A stretch of 64,000 nt of DNA. It comes from Strongylocentrotus droebachiensis (Eukaryota; Echinodermata; Echinoidea; Camarodonta; Strongylocentrotidae). The translations under genes were made by a program, and so were the position numbers. Positions 51,400-64,000 of the stretch are shown piece after piece (positions within the stretch are counted from its first letter, which is position 1; each line of letters begins with the position of its first letter). The stretch lies in assembly GCA_035222895.1 (NCBI GenBank), contig JAVYIG010000320.1, forward strand, positions 558,001 to 622,000, in the 5' to 3' direction. Below the pieces are notes generated by a model, which had not been told where the DNA came from, made no database searches, and worked only from the letters and a program-made list of their open reading frames with translations.

Positions 51400-53827
51400 G
51401 GCCGCAGGCCACGCTGACGACCGCCAGCTAGCTGACGACCGCCAGCTAGCTGACGACCGCCGACCGCCAGCTAGCTGACGACCGCCAGCTAGCTGACGAC
51501 CGCCAGCTAGCTGACGACCGCCAGCTAAAAAAAAAAAAAAAGACCCCCCCCCAAAAAAAAAAGACCCCCCCCCCCAAAAAAAAAGACCCCCAAAGGGGCT
51601 CCCTAACAGTTTTTTCCTATACTCAGCTGCTCCCCCTCACCATAGGCCCTTTTGGGCTTTAAAACAAAATACACTAGCTGGGGATCGAACCCGATACCTT
51701 CCACTTACTAGGCGGTTGCTTATCCACGAGACCACTTTGCCTCACTGCGATTACCTGGTTCACTCTTAGTTGTTAACACTGTGCTTTTGAAAAAAAAAAA
51801 AAAAAAAAAAAAAGACCCCCCCCCAAAAAAAAGACCCCCCAAAGGGGCTCCCTAACAGTTTTTTCATACACTCAGCTGCTCCCCCTCTCACCATAGGCCC
51901 TTTTGGGCTTTAAAACAAAATACACTAGCGGGGGATCGAACCCGATACCTTCCACTTACCAAGCAGTTGCTCATCCCCGAGACCACTTTGCCTCACTGCG
52001 ATTACCTGTTTCGCTTTTAGTTGTTAACACTTTCTGATGCTGATTTAATGATTGTTATGTTTTTAAACAGGTGCATTCAAACTAACATGCCATTGAAAGT
52101 AACATTTCGTTGAAGCTGGTTCACTTTTAGTTGTTAACATGTACTGTGCTTTTGAAAAAAGAAAAGAAAAAAAAAGACCCCCCCCCCAAAAAAAAAAAGA
52201 CCCCCCAAAGGGGCTCCCTAACAGTTTTTTCCTACACTCAGCTGCTCCCCCTCTCACCATAGGACCTTTTGGGCTTTAAAACAAAATACACTATCTGGGG
52301 ATCGAACCCGATACCTTCCACTTACTAATTAGCGGTTACTTATCCACGAGACCACTTTGCCTCACTGCAATCACCGGGTTCGCTTTTAGTTGTTAACACT
52401 TTCTGATGCTGATTTAATGATTGTTATGTTTTTAAACAGGTGCATTCAAACTAACATGCCATTGAAAGTAACATTTCGTTGAAGCTGGTTCACTTTTAGT
52501 TGTTAACACGTACTGTGCTTTTGAAAAAAGAAAAGAAAAAAAAAAGACCCCCCCCCCCAAAAAAAAAAGACCCCCCAAAGGGGCTCCCTAACAGTTTTTT
52601 CCTACACTCAGCTGCTCCCCCTCTCACCATAGGACCTTTTGGGCTTTAAAACAAAATACACTATCTGGGGATCGAACCCGATACCTTCCACTTACTAATT
52701 AGCGGTTACTTATCCACGAGACCACTTTGCCTCACTGCAATCACCGGGTTCGCTTTTAGTTGTTAACACTTTCTGATGCTGATTTAATGATTGTTATGTT
52801 TTGAAACAGGTGCATTCAAACTAACATGCCATTGAAAGTAACATTTCGTTGAAGCTAACTTAGAATTGCAGTGCAGCTGTATTTAGGCACTGCTCATTGT
52901 TATTCATATTAAAGATGCAGGCTATTCGATTCATTTTTTTTTTAATAGCTCGCATCGGCTATATTTGAATATTTACGTAACAACTACTCAGCTCTTTCTA
53001 ACATGGCATCAATTGATGAATTGAAGAAAAGAACGGGCACTCCCTTCATTGAGTGGATACTTTTGTTATTGCGAGGATTTCCAAAGAGGTAGGAATAGCA
53101 TTCCTGACATTGCAACATTGACCGTATTATTTTGATGTATTGTCCCTAAAGGTACTTAATATGGCTCTTTCTCCTTGTCTGCATGGAGGACAAGTTCTTT
53201 CAATACGCCTACATGAACAGAATAGACTGGCTGTAGTGTCATTTCAAGGAAGGAAAACAACTTAAGTTCAAGACAGTTCAAAATAATGTTGGGAGATGGA
53301 AAGTAAAATGATACCGTTTTAAAAACCAGTTAGATATGTTTTTTGGACAAGAAGCAGGAGATAATTCATTGCTCGGCAATCTGGACTGTATTTGAAACAG
53401 AGCATCAAATATTCCTGATATTTAATAGTATACTGTCAATGAAAAAATATAACTAAATTTAAAAAAATTAAAATGGACCTCTTTACCCAAGACTGTGTGT
53501 CTTTGTTGAGCATAAAGTGATTCTGCTCGGGTATGCAGGCCAGTTGTTAGCCCAGATTGGGCTTGAATAGACTTGAATTTGAAAGACCCTTTGTTTCACC
53601 TCGCGAAGTTAAGGCGTTTTCATATGAGAAGTAAAACCCTGCCCATCATTGAATTCATGTTGTAAAGTTGTTTACAGACTGGAAAAGGATAGCATGGGAG
53701 TGTACAGAGTGAATAAAAGGAAGAAAGTAGTACTGAAAATGTAAAAAAAAACTTTTTAACCTGGCAATAAGGGACTCTTGAATTAGGTAGTTTAAAAATT
53801 GGACATGGCTTTGGGGCTAACGCTATC
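51400..53827. repeat. Repeat unit 21
   Basis: Period 2,428 bp. Minisatellite 2/3. Heads: A 51683, B 51934, C 52300, D 52670. C-tract 10/11. The 971-bp block is 52857-53827. Confidence 0.95.
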
Positions 53828-56272
53828 GGCCGCAGGCCACGCTGACGACCGCCAGCTAGCTGACGACCGCCAGCTAGCTGACGACCGCCAGCTAGCTGAC
53901 GACCGCCGACCGCCAGCTAGCTGACGACCGCCAGCTAGCTGACGACCGCCAGCTAGCTGACGACCGCCAGCTAAAAAAAAAAAAAAAGACCCCCCCCCCA
54001 AAAAAAAAGACCCCCCCCCCCAAAAAAAAGACCCCCAAAGGGGCTCCCTAACAGTTTTTTCCTATACTCAGCTGCTCCCCCTCACCATAGGCCCTTTTGG
54101 GCTTTAAAACAAAATACACTAGCTGGGGATCGAACCCGATACCTTCCACTTACTAGGCGGTTGCTTATCCACGAGACCACTTTGCCTCACTGCGATTACC
54201 TGGTTCACTCTTAGTTGTTAACACTGTGCTTTTGAAAAAAAAAAAAAAAAAAAAAAAAGACCCCCCCCCAAAAAAAAGACCCCCCAAAGGGGCTCCCTAA
54301 CAGTTTTTTCATACACTCAGCTGCTCCCCCTCTCACCATAGGCCCTTTTGGGCTTTAAAACAAAATACACTAGCGGGGGATCGAACCCGATACCTTCCAC
54401 TTACCAAGCAGTTGCTCATCCCCGAGACCACTTTGCCTCACTGCGATTACCTGTTTCGCTTTTAGTTGTTAACACTTTCTGATGCTGATTTAATGATTGT
54501 TATGTTTTTAAACAGGTGCATTCAAACTAACATGCCATTGAAAGTAACATTTCGTTGAAGCTGGTTCACTTTTAGTTGTTAACATGTACTGTGCTTTTGA
54601 AAAAAGAAAAGAAAAAAAAAGACCCCCCCCCAAAAAAAAAAAAGACCCCCCAAAGGGGCTCCCTAACAGTTTTTTCCTACACTCAGCTGCTCCCCCTCTC
54701 ACCATAGGACCTTTTGGGCTTTAAAACAAAATACACTATCTGGGGATCGAACCCGATACCTTCCACTTACTAATTAGCGGTTACTTATCCACGAGACCAC
54801 TTTGCCTCACTGCAATCACCGGGTTCGCTTTTAGTTGTTAACACTTTCTGATGCTGATTTAATGATTGTTATGTTTTTAAACAGGTGCATTCAAACTAAC
54901 ATGCCATTGAAAGTAACATTTCGTTGAAGCTGGTTCACTTTTAGTTGTTAACACGTACTGTGCTTTTGAAAAAAGAAAAGAAAAAAAAAAGACCCCCCCC
55001 CCAAAAAAAAAAAGACCCCCCAAAGGGGCTCCCTAACAGTTTTTTCCTACACTCAGCTGCTCCCCCTCTCACCATAGGACCTTTTGGGCTTTAAAACAAA
55101 ATACACTATCTGGGGATCGAACCCGATACCTTCCACTTACTAATTAGCGGTTACTTATCCACGAGACCACTTTGCCTCACTGCAATCACCGGGTTCGCTT
55201 TTAGTTGTTAACACTTTCTGATGCTGATTTAATGATTGTTATGTTTTGAAACAGGTGCATTCAAACTAACATGCCATTGAAAGTAACATTTCGTTGAAGC
55301 TAACTTAGAATTGCAGTGCAGCTGTATTTAGGCACTGCTCATTGTTATTCATATTAAAGATGCAGGCTATTCGATTCATTTTTTTTTTAATAGCTCGCAT
55401 CGGCTATATTTGAATATTTACGTAACAACTACTCAGCTCTTTCTAACATGGCATCAATTGATGAATTGAAGAAAAGAACGGGCACTCCCTTCATTGAGTG
55501 GATACTTTTGTTATTGCGAGGATTTCCAAAGAGGTAGGAATAGCATTCCTGACATTGCAACATTGACCGTATTATTTTGATGTATTGTCCCTAAAGGTAC
55601 TTAATATGGCTCTTTCTCCTTGTCTGCATGGAGGACAAGTTCTTTCAATACGCCTACATGAACAGAATAGACTGGCTGTAGTGTCATTTCAAGGAAGGAA
55701 AACAACTTAAGTTCAAGACAGTTCAAAATAATGTTGGGAGATGGAAAGTAAAATGATACCGTTTTAAAAACCAGTTAGATATGTTTTTTGGACAAGAAGC
55801 AGGAGATAATTCATTGCTCGGCAATCTGGACTGTATTTGAAACAGAGCATCAAATATTCCTGATATTTAATAGTATACTGTCAATGAAAAAATATAACTA
55901 AATTTAAAAAAATTAAAATGGACCTCTTTACCCAAGACTGTGTGTCTTTGTTGAGCATAAAGTGATTCTGCTCGGGTATGCAGGCCAGTTGTTAGCCCAG
56001 ATTGGGCTTGAATAGACTTGAATTTGAAAGACCCTTTGTTTCACCTCGCGAAGTTAAGGCGTTTTCATATGAGAAGTAAAACCCTGCCCATCATTGAATT
56101 CATGTTGTAAAGTTGTTTACAGACTGGAAAAGGATAGCATGGGAGTGTACAGAGTGAATAAAAGGAAGAAAGTAGTACTGAAAATGTAAAAAAAAACTTT
56201 TTAACCTGGCAATAAGGGACTCTTGAATTAGGTAGTTTAAAAATTGGACATGGCTTTGGGGCTAACGCTATC
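53828..56272. repeat. Repeat unit 22
   Basis: Period 2,445 bp. Minisatellite 3/3, as in unit 23. Heads: A 54128, B 54379, C 54745, D 55115. C-tract 9/12, the most A-shifted form. The 971-bp block is 55302-56272. Confidence 0.95.
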
Positions 56273-58715
56273 GGCCGCAGGCCACGCTGACGACCGCCAG
56301 CTAGCTGACGACCGCCAGCTAGCTGACGACCGCCAGCTAGCTGACGACCGCCGACCGCCAGCTAGCTGACGACCGCCAGCTAGCTGACGACCGCCAGCTA
56401 GCTGACGACCGCCAGCTAAAAAAAAAAAAAAAGACCCCCCCCCAAAAAAAAAAGACCCCCCCCCCAAAAAAAAAGACCCCCAAAGGGGCTCCCTAACAGT
56501 TTTTTCCTATACTCAGCTGCTCCCCCTCACCATAGGCCCTTTTGGGCTTTAAAACAAAATACACTAGCTGGGGATCGAACCCGATACCTTCCACTTACTA
56601 GGCGGTTGCTTATCCACGAGACCACTTTGCCTCACTGCGATTACCTGGTTCACTCTTAGTTGTTAACACTGTGCTTTTGAAAAAAAAAAAAAAAAAAAAA
56701 AAAGACCCCCCCCCAAAAAAAAGACCCCCCAAAGGGGCTCCCTAACAGTTTTTTCATACACTCAGCTGCTCCCCCTCTCACCATAGGCCCTTTTGGGCTT
56801 TAAAACAAAATACACTAGCGGGGGATCGAACCCGATACCTTCCACTTACCAAGCAGTTGCTCATCCCCGAGACCACTTTGCCTCACTGCGATTACCTGTT
56901 TCGCTTTTAGTTGTTAACACTTTCTGATGCTGATTTAATGATTGTTATGTTTTTAAACAGGTGCATTCAAACTAACATGCCATTGAAAGTAACATTTCGT
57001 TGAAGCTGGTTCACTTTTAGTTGTTAACATGTACTGTGCTTTTGAAAAAAGAAAAGAAAAAAAAAGACCCCCCCCCCCCAAAAAAAAAGACCCCCCAAAG
57101 GGGCTCCCTAACAGTTTTTTCCTACACTCAGCTGCTCCCCCTCTCACCATAGGACCTTTTGGGCTTTAAAACAAAATACACTATCTGGGGATCGAACCCG
57201 ATACCTTCCACTTACTAATTAGCGGTTACTTATCCACGAGACCACTTTGCCTCACTGCAATCACCGGGTTCGCTTTTAGTTGTTAACACTTTCTGATGCT
57301 GATTTAATGATTGTTATGTTTTTAAACAGGTGCATTCAAACTAACATGCCATTGAAAGTAACATTTCGTTGAAGCTGGTTCACTTTTAGTTGTTAACACG
57401 TACTGTGCTTTTGAAAAAAGAAAAGAAAAAAAAAAGACCCCCCCCCCCAAAAAAAAGACCCCCCAAAGGGGCTCCCTAACAGTTTTTTCCTACACTCAGC
57501 TGCTCCCCCTCTCACCATAGGACCTTTTGGGCTTTAAAACAAAATACACTATCTGGGGATCGAACCCGATACCTTCCACTTACTAATTAGCGGTTACTTA
57601 TCCACGAGACCACTTTGCCTCACTGCAATCACCGGGTTCGCTTTTAGTTGTTAACACTTTCTGATGCTGATTTAATGATTGTTATGTTTTGAAACAGGTG
57701 CATTCAAACTAACATGCCATTGAAAGTAACATTTCGTTGAAGCTAACTTAGAATTGCAGTGCAGCTGTATTTAGGCACTGCTCATTGTTATTCATATTAA
57801 AGATGCAGGCTATTCGATTCATTTTTTTTTTAATAGCTCGCATCGGCTATATTTGAATATTTACGTAACAACTACTCAGCTCTTTCTAACATGGCATCAA
57901 TTGATGAATTGAAGAAAAGAACGGGCACTCCCTTCATTGAGTGGATACTTTTGTTATTGCGAGGATTTCCAAAGAGGTAGGAATAGCATTCCTGACATTG
58001 CAACATTGACCGTATTATTTTGATGTATTGTCCCTAAAGGTACTTAATATGGCTCTTTCTCCTTGTCTGCATGGAGGACAAGTTCTTTCAATACGCCTAC
58101 ATGAACAGAATAGACTGGCTGTAGTGTCATTTCAAGGAAGGAAAACAACTTAAGTTCAAGACAGTTCAAAATAATGTTGGGAGATGGAAAGTAAAATGAT
58201 ACCGTTTTAAAAACCAGTTAGATATGTTTTTTGGACAAGAAGCAGGAGATAATTCATTGCTCGGCAATCTGGACTGTATTTGAAACAGAGCATCAAATAT
58301 TCCTGATATTTAATAGTATACTGTCAATGAAAAAATATAACTAAATTTAAAAAAATTAAAATGGACCTCTTTACCCAAGACTGTGTGTCTTTGTTGAGCA
58401 TAAAGTGATTCTGCTCGGGTATGCAGGCCAGTTGTTAGCCCAGATTGGGCTTGAATAGACTTGAATTTGAAAGACCCTTTGTTTCACCTCGCGAAGTTAA
58501 GGCGTTTTCATATGAGAAGTAAAACCCTGCCCATCATTGAATTCATGTTGTAAAGTTGTTTACAGACTGGAAAAGGATAGCATGGGAGTGTACAGAGTGA
58601 ATAAAAGGAAGAAAGTAGTACTGAAAATGTAAAAAAAAACTTTTTAACCTGGCAATAAGGGACTCTTGAATTAGGTAGTTTAAAAATTGGACATGGCTTT
58701 GGGGCTAACGCTATC
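56273..58715. repeat. Repeat unit 23
   Basis: Period 2,443 bp. Minisatellite 3/3. Heads: A 56573, B 56824, C 57190, D 57558. C-tract 12/9. The 971-bp block is 57745-58715. Confidence 0.95.
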
Positions 58716-61108
58716 GGCCGCAGGCCACGCTGACGACCGCCAGCTAGCTGACGACCGCCAGCTAGCTGACGACCGCCGACCGCCAGCTAGCTGACGACCG
58801 CCAGCTAAAAAAAAAAAAAAAGACCCCCCCCCCCCCAAAAAAAGACCCCCCCCCCAAAAAAAAAAGACCCCCAAAGGGGCTCCCTAACAGTTTTTTCCTA
58901 TACTCAGCTGCTCCCCCTCACCATAGGCCCTTTTGGGCTTTAAAACAAAATACACTAGCTGGGGATCGAACCCGATACCTTCCACTTACTAGGCGGTTGC
59001 TTATCCACGAGACCACTTTGCCTCACTGCGATTACCTGGTTCACTCTTAGTTGTTAACACTGTGCTTTTGAAAAAAAAAAAAAAAAAAAAAAAAGACCCC
59101 CCCCCCCAAAAAAAGACCCCCCAAAGGGGCTCCCTAACAGTTTTTTCATACACTCAGCTGCTCCCCCTCTCACCATAGGCCCTTTTGGGCTTTAAAACAA
59201 AATACACTAGCGGGGGATCGAACCCGATACCTTCCACTTACCAAGCAGTTGCTCATCCCCGAGACCACTTTGCCTCACTGCGATTACCTGTTTCGCTTTT
59301 AGTTGTTAACACTTTCTGATGCTGATTTAATGATTGTTATGTTTTTAAACAGGTGCATTCAAACTAACATGCCATTGAAAGTAACATTTCGTTGAAGCTG
59401 GTTCACTTTTAGTTGTTAACATGTACTGTGCTTTTGAAAAAAGAAAAGAAAAAAAAAGACCCCCCCCCCCCAAAAAAAAAGACCCCCCAAAGGGGCTCCC
59501 TAACAGTTTTTTCCTACACTCAGCTGCTCCCCCTCTCACCATAGGACCTTTTGGGCTTTAAAACAAAATACACTATCTGGGGATCGAACCCGATACCTTC
59601 CACTTACTAATTAGCGGTTACTTATCCACGAGACCACTTTGCCTCACTGCAATCACCGGGTTCGCTTTTAGTTGTTAACACTTTCTGATGCTGATTTAAT
59701 GATTGTTATGTTTTTAAACAGGTGCATTCAAACTAACATGCCATTGAAAGTAACATTTCGTTGAAGCTGGTTCACTTTTAGTTGTTAACACGTACTGTGC
59801 TTTTGAAAAAAGAAAAGAAAAAAAAAAGACCCCCCCCCCCAAAAAAAAAGACCCCCCAAAGGGGCTCCCTAACAGTTTTTTCCTACACTCAGCTGCTCCC
59901 CCTCTCACCATAGGACCTTTTGGGCTTTAAAACAAAATACACTATCTGGGGATCGAACCCGATACCTTCCACTTACTAATTAGCGGTTACTTATCCACGA
60001 GACCACTTTGCCTCACTGCAATCACCGGGTTCGCTTTTAGTTGTTAACACTTTCTGATGCTGATTTAATGATTGTTATGTTTTGAAACAGGTGCATTCAA
60101 ACTAACATGCCATTGAAAGTAACATTTCGTTGAAGCTAACTTAGAATTGCAGTGCAGCTGTATTTAGGCACTGCTCATTGTTATTCATATTAAAGATGCA
60201 GGCTATTCGATTCATTTTTTTTTTAATAGCTCGCATCGGCTATATTTGAATATTTACGTAACAACTACTCAGCTCTTTCTAACATGGCATCAATTGATGA
60301 ATTGAAGAAAAGAACGGGCACTCCCTTCATTGAGTGGATACTTTTGTTATTGCGAGGATTTCCAAAGAGGTAGGAATAGCATTCCTGACATTGCAACATT
60401 GACCGTATTATTTTGATGTATTGTCCCTAAAGGTACTTAATATGGCTCTTTCTCCTTGTCTGCATGGAGGACAAGTTCTTTCAATACGCCTACATGAACA
60501 GAATAGACTGGCTGTAGTGTCATTTCAAGGAAGGAAAACAACTTAAGTTCAAGACAGTTCAAAATAATGTTGGGAGATGGAAAGTAAAATGATACCGTTT
60601 TAAAAACCAGTTAGATATGTTTTTTGGACAAGAAGCAGGAGATAATTCATTGCTCGGCAATCTGGACTGTATTTGAAACAGAGCATCAAATATTCCTGAT
60701 ATTTAATAGTATACTGTCAATGAAAAAATATAACTAAATTTAAAAAAATTAAAATGGACCTCTTTACCCAAGACTGTGTGTCTTTGTTGAGCATAAAGTG
60801 ATTCTGCTCGGGTATGCAGGCCAGTTGTTAGCCCAGATTGGGCTTGAATAGACTTGAATTTGAAAGACCCTTTGTTTCACCTCGCGAAGTTAAGGCGTTT
60901 TCATATGAGAAGTAAAACCCTGCCCATCATTGAATTCATGTTGTAAAGTTGTTTACAGACTGGAAAAGGATAGCATGGGAGTGTACAGAGTGAATAAAAG
61001 GAAGAAAGTAGTACTGAAAATGTAAAAAAAAACTTTTTAACCTGGCAATAAGGGACTCTTGAATTAGGTAGTTTAAAAATTGGACATGGCTTTGGGGCTA
61101 ACGCTATC
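58716..61108. repeat. Repeat unit 24
   Basis: Period 2,393 bp. Minisatellite 2/1, as in unit 25. Heads: A 58964, B 59216, C 59582, D 59951. C-tract 12/9. The element A tail has a C13/A7 tract where most units have C10/A9. The 971-bp block is 60138-61108. Confidence 0.95.
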
Positions 61109-63504
61109 GGCCGCAGGCCACGCTGACGACCGCCAGCTAGCTGACGACCGCCAGCTAGCTGACGACCGCCGACCGCCAGCTAGCTGACGACCGCCAGCTA
61201 AAAAAAAAAAAAAAGACCCCCCCCCCCAAAAAAAAGACCCCCCCCCCCCCCAAAAAAAAAGACCCCCAAAGGGGCTCCCTAACAGTTTTTTCCTATACTC
61301 AGCTGCTCCCCCTCACCATAGGCCCTTTTGGGCTTTAAAACAAAATACACTAGCTGGGGATCGAACCCGATACCTTCCACTTACTAGGCGGTTGCTTATC
61401 CACGAGACCACTTTGCCTCACTGCGATTACCTGGTTCACTCTTAGTTGTTAACACTGTGCTTTTGAAAAAAAAAAAAAAAAAAAAAAAAGACCCCCCCCC
61501 AAAAAAAAGACCCCCCAAAGGGGCTCCCTAACAGTTTTTTCATACACTCAGCTGCTCCCCCTCTCACCATAGGCCCTTTTGGGCTTTAAAACAAAATACA
61601 CTAGCGGGGGATCGAACCCGATACCTTCCACTTACCAAGCAGTTGCTCATCCCCGAGACCACTTTGCCTCACTGCGATTACCTGTTTCGCTTTTAGTTGT
61701 TAACACTTTCTGATGCTGATTTAATGATTGTTATGTTTTTAAACAGGTGCATTCAAACTAACATGCCATTGAAAGTAACATTTCGTTGAAGCTGGTTCAC
61801 TTTTAGTTGTTAACATGTACTGTGCTTTTGAAAAAAGAAAAGAAAAAAAAAGACCCCCCCCCCCCAAAAAAAAAGACCCCCCAAAGGGGCTCCCTAACAG
61901 TTTTTTCCTACACTCAGCTGCTCCCCCTCTCACCATAGGACCTTTTGGGCTTTAAAACAAAATACACTATCTGGGGATCGAACCCGATACCTTCCACTTA
62001 CTAATTAGCGGTTACTTATCCACGAGACCACTTTGCCTCACTGCAATCACCGGGTTCGCTTTTAGTTGTTAACACTTTCTGATGCTGATTTAATGATTGT
62101 TATGTTTTTAAACAGGTGCATTCAAACTAACATGCCATTGAAAGTAACATTTCGTTGAAGCTGGTTCACTTTTAGTTGTTAACACGTACTGTGCTTTTGA
62201 AAAAAGAAAAGAAAAAAAAAAGACCCCCCCCCCCAAAAAAAAAAAGACCCCCCAAAGGGGCTCCCTAACAGTTTTTTCCTACACTCAGCTGCTCCCCCTC
62301 TCACCATAGGACCTTTTGGGCTTTAAAACAAAATACACTATCTGGGGATCGAACCCGATACCTTCCACTTACTAATTAGCGGTTACTTATCCACGAGACC
62401 ACTTTGCCTCACTGCAATCACCGGGTTCGCTTTTAGTTGTTAACACTTTCTGATGCTGATTTAATGATTGTTATGTTTTGAAACAGGTGCATTCAAACTA
62501 ACATGCCATTGAAAGTAACATTTCGTTGAAGCTAACTTAGAATTGCAGTGCAGCTGTATTTAGGCACTGCTCATTGTTATTCATATTAAAGATGCAGGCT
62601 ATTCGATTCATTTTTTTTTTAATAGCTCGCATCGGCTATATTTGAATATTTACGTAACAACTACTCAGCTCTTTCTAACATGGCATCAATTGATGAATTG
62701 AAGAAAAGAACGGGCACTCCCTTCATTGAGTGGATACTTTTGTTATTGCGAGGATTTCCAAAGAGGTAGGAATAGCATTCCTGACATTGCAACATTGACC
62801 GTATTATTTTGATGTATTGTCCCTAAAGGTACTTAATATGGCTCTTTCTCCTTGTCTGCATGGAGGACAAGTTCTTTCAATACGCCTACATGAACAGAAT
62901 AGACTGGCTGTAGTGTCATTTCAAGGAAGGAAAACAACTTAAGTTCAAGACAGTTCAAAATAATGTTGGGAGATGGAAAGTAAAATGATACCGTTTTAAA
63001 AACCAGTTAGATATGTTTTTTGGACAAGAAGCAGGAGATAATTCATTGCTCGGCAATCTGGACTGTATTTGAAACAGAGCATCAAATATTCCTGATATTT
63101 AATAGTATACTGTCAATGAAAAAATATAACTAAATTTATAAAAATTAAAATGGACCTCTTTACCCAAGACTGTGTGTCTTTGTTGAGCATAAAGTGATTC
63201 TGCTCGGGTATGCAGGCCAGTTGTTAGCCCAGATTGGGCTTGAATAGACTTGAATTTGAAAGACCCTTTGTTTCACCTCGCGAAGTTAAGGCGTTTTCAT
63301 ATGAGAAGTAAAACCCTGCCCATCATTGAATTCATGTTGTAAAGTTGTTTACAGACTGGAAAAGGATAGCATGGGAGTGTACAGAGTGAATAAAAGGAAG
63401 AAAGTAGTACTGAAAATGTAAAAAAAAACTTTTTAACCTGGCAATAAGGGACTCTTGAATTAGGTAGTTTAAAAATTGGACATGGCTTTGGGGCTAACGC
63501 TATC
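61109..63504. repeat. Repeat unit 25
   Basis: Period 2,396 bp. Minisatellite 2/1. Heads: A 61359, B 61610, C 61976, D 62347. C-tract 12/9; one element A tract has 14 Cs. The 971-bp block is 62534-63504 with an A-to-T change at 63139. Confidence 0.95.
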
Positions 63505-64000
63505 GGCCGCAGGCCACGCTGACGACCGCCAGCTAGCTGACGACCGCCAGCTAGCTGACGACCGCCAGCTAGCTGACGACCGCCGACCGCCAGCTAGCTG
63601 ACGACCGCCAGCTAGCTGACGACCGCCAGCTAAAAAAAAAAAAAAAAGACCCCCCCCCCCAAAAAAAAGACCCCCCCCCCCCAAAAAAAAGACCCCCAAA
63701 GGGGCTCCCTAACAGTTTTTTCCTATACTCAGCTGCTCCCCCTCACCATAGGCCCTTTTGGGCTTTAAAACAAAATACACTAGCTGGGGATCGAACCCGA
63801 TACCTTCCACTTACTAGGCGGTTGCTTATCCACGAGACCACTTTGCCTCACTGCGATTACCTGGTTCACTCTTAGTTGTTAACACTGTGCTTTTGAAAAA
63901 AAAAAAACAAAAAAAAAAAGACCCCCCCCCCAAAAAAAGACCCCCCAAAGGGGCTCCCTAACAGTTTTTTCATACACTCAGCTGCTCCCCCTCTCACCAT
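63505..64000. repeat. Repeat unit 26 (right-truncated)
   Basis: Minisatellite 3/2. Head A is at 63789. The window ends in the body of element B, before its tRNA-like head. The A24 run of element B is interrupted by a single C at 63908, the only such interruption I noticed in the array. Confidence 0.95.

Larger units (their letters stand above)
1..64000. repeat. Higher-order tandem array, ~2.43 kb units
   Basis: The window is a head-to-tail array of one compound unit. The anchor ggccgcaggcc recurs at 2371, 4800, 7227, 9639, 12069, 14498, 16926, 19354, 21785, 24213, 26640, 29439, 31867, 34312, 36777, 39222, 41614, 44061, 46544, 48971, 51400, 53828, 56273, 58716, 61109 and 63505. All units have the same orientation. 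No unrelated sequence interrupts the array and neither end of it is reached. Each unit contains a minisatellite, four minus-strand tRNA-derived elements and a 971-bp non-repeated block. Element-specific variants are shared by all units, which is the mark of homogenisation at the level of the whole unit. Whether the array is centromeric, subtelomeric or interstitial cannot be told from this window. Confidence 0.97.

Noticed and set aside
1..64000. Pure assembly artefact from collapsed or looped repeats
   Set aside because: Units differ in minisatellite arrangement, C/A boundaries, private substitutions and one extra subunit, so they are not one unit copied by an assembler. The exact number of units still depends on the assembly.
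1..64000. Bacterial or phage defence or mobile system
   Set aside because: There are no coding genes of useful length, no ribosome-binding-site and ORF pairs, and the Pol III internal promoters mark a eukaryotic genome.

Overview
The whole window is one tandem satellite-like array; I find no ordinary protein-coding gene. It holds 25 complete repeat units, a truncated unit at the left edge (1-2370) and a truncated unit at the right edge (63505-64000). The period is about 2,428 bp (measured 2,392-2,483 bp), with one long unit of 2,799 bp. The organism is a eukaryote, because every unit carries four tRNA-derived elements with RNA polymerase III A and B boxes. An animal, perhaps a marine invertebrate, is a guess; nothing here fixes the taxon.

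Layout of one unit, read on the + strand: (1) a short GGCC-rich anchor; (2) a CpG-rich minisatellite of 18 bp repeats (ctgacgaccgccagctag) with one 7-bp phase marker; (3) a cluster of four elements A, B, C and D on the minus strand, each with a tRNA-Thr-like head, a body of about 70 bp and a tail of alternating homopolymers (A and C runs on the + strand, T and G runs in element sense); A and B are joined by a 22-bp link, B-C and C-D by a 132-bp spacer, giving a 370-bp subrepeat; (4) a non-repeated block of exactly 971 bp in 25 of 26 copies (970 bp in the other), holding a TATA-like site, a 29-codon ORF in good start context and an AATAAA. I count 106 tRNA-like heads in the window.

The array is a nested, higher-order repeat: the four elements within a unit differ from each other at fixed sites, while the same element is nearly identical in every unit. 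By eye I see only about six single-base differences outside the simple-sequence tracts. Variation is concentrated in three places: minisatellite copy number (nearly constant before about 31.8 kb, variable after), the C/A homopolymer boundaries (which move while the total tract length stays almost fixed), and one extra 370-bp subunit at about 27.75-28.1 kb.

Units are numbered 0 to 26. 'Heads' in each unit entry are the + strand coordinate of the first base of the B-box core (reads gatcgaaccc on +). For heads A and B the tRNA-like region runs from 11 bases left to 60 bases right of that base; for C and D it runs to 63 bases right. Minisatellite counts are given as copies left / copies right of the phase-marker copy. 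'C-tract' is the number of C then A in the main tail tract of element C.
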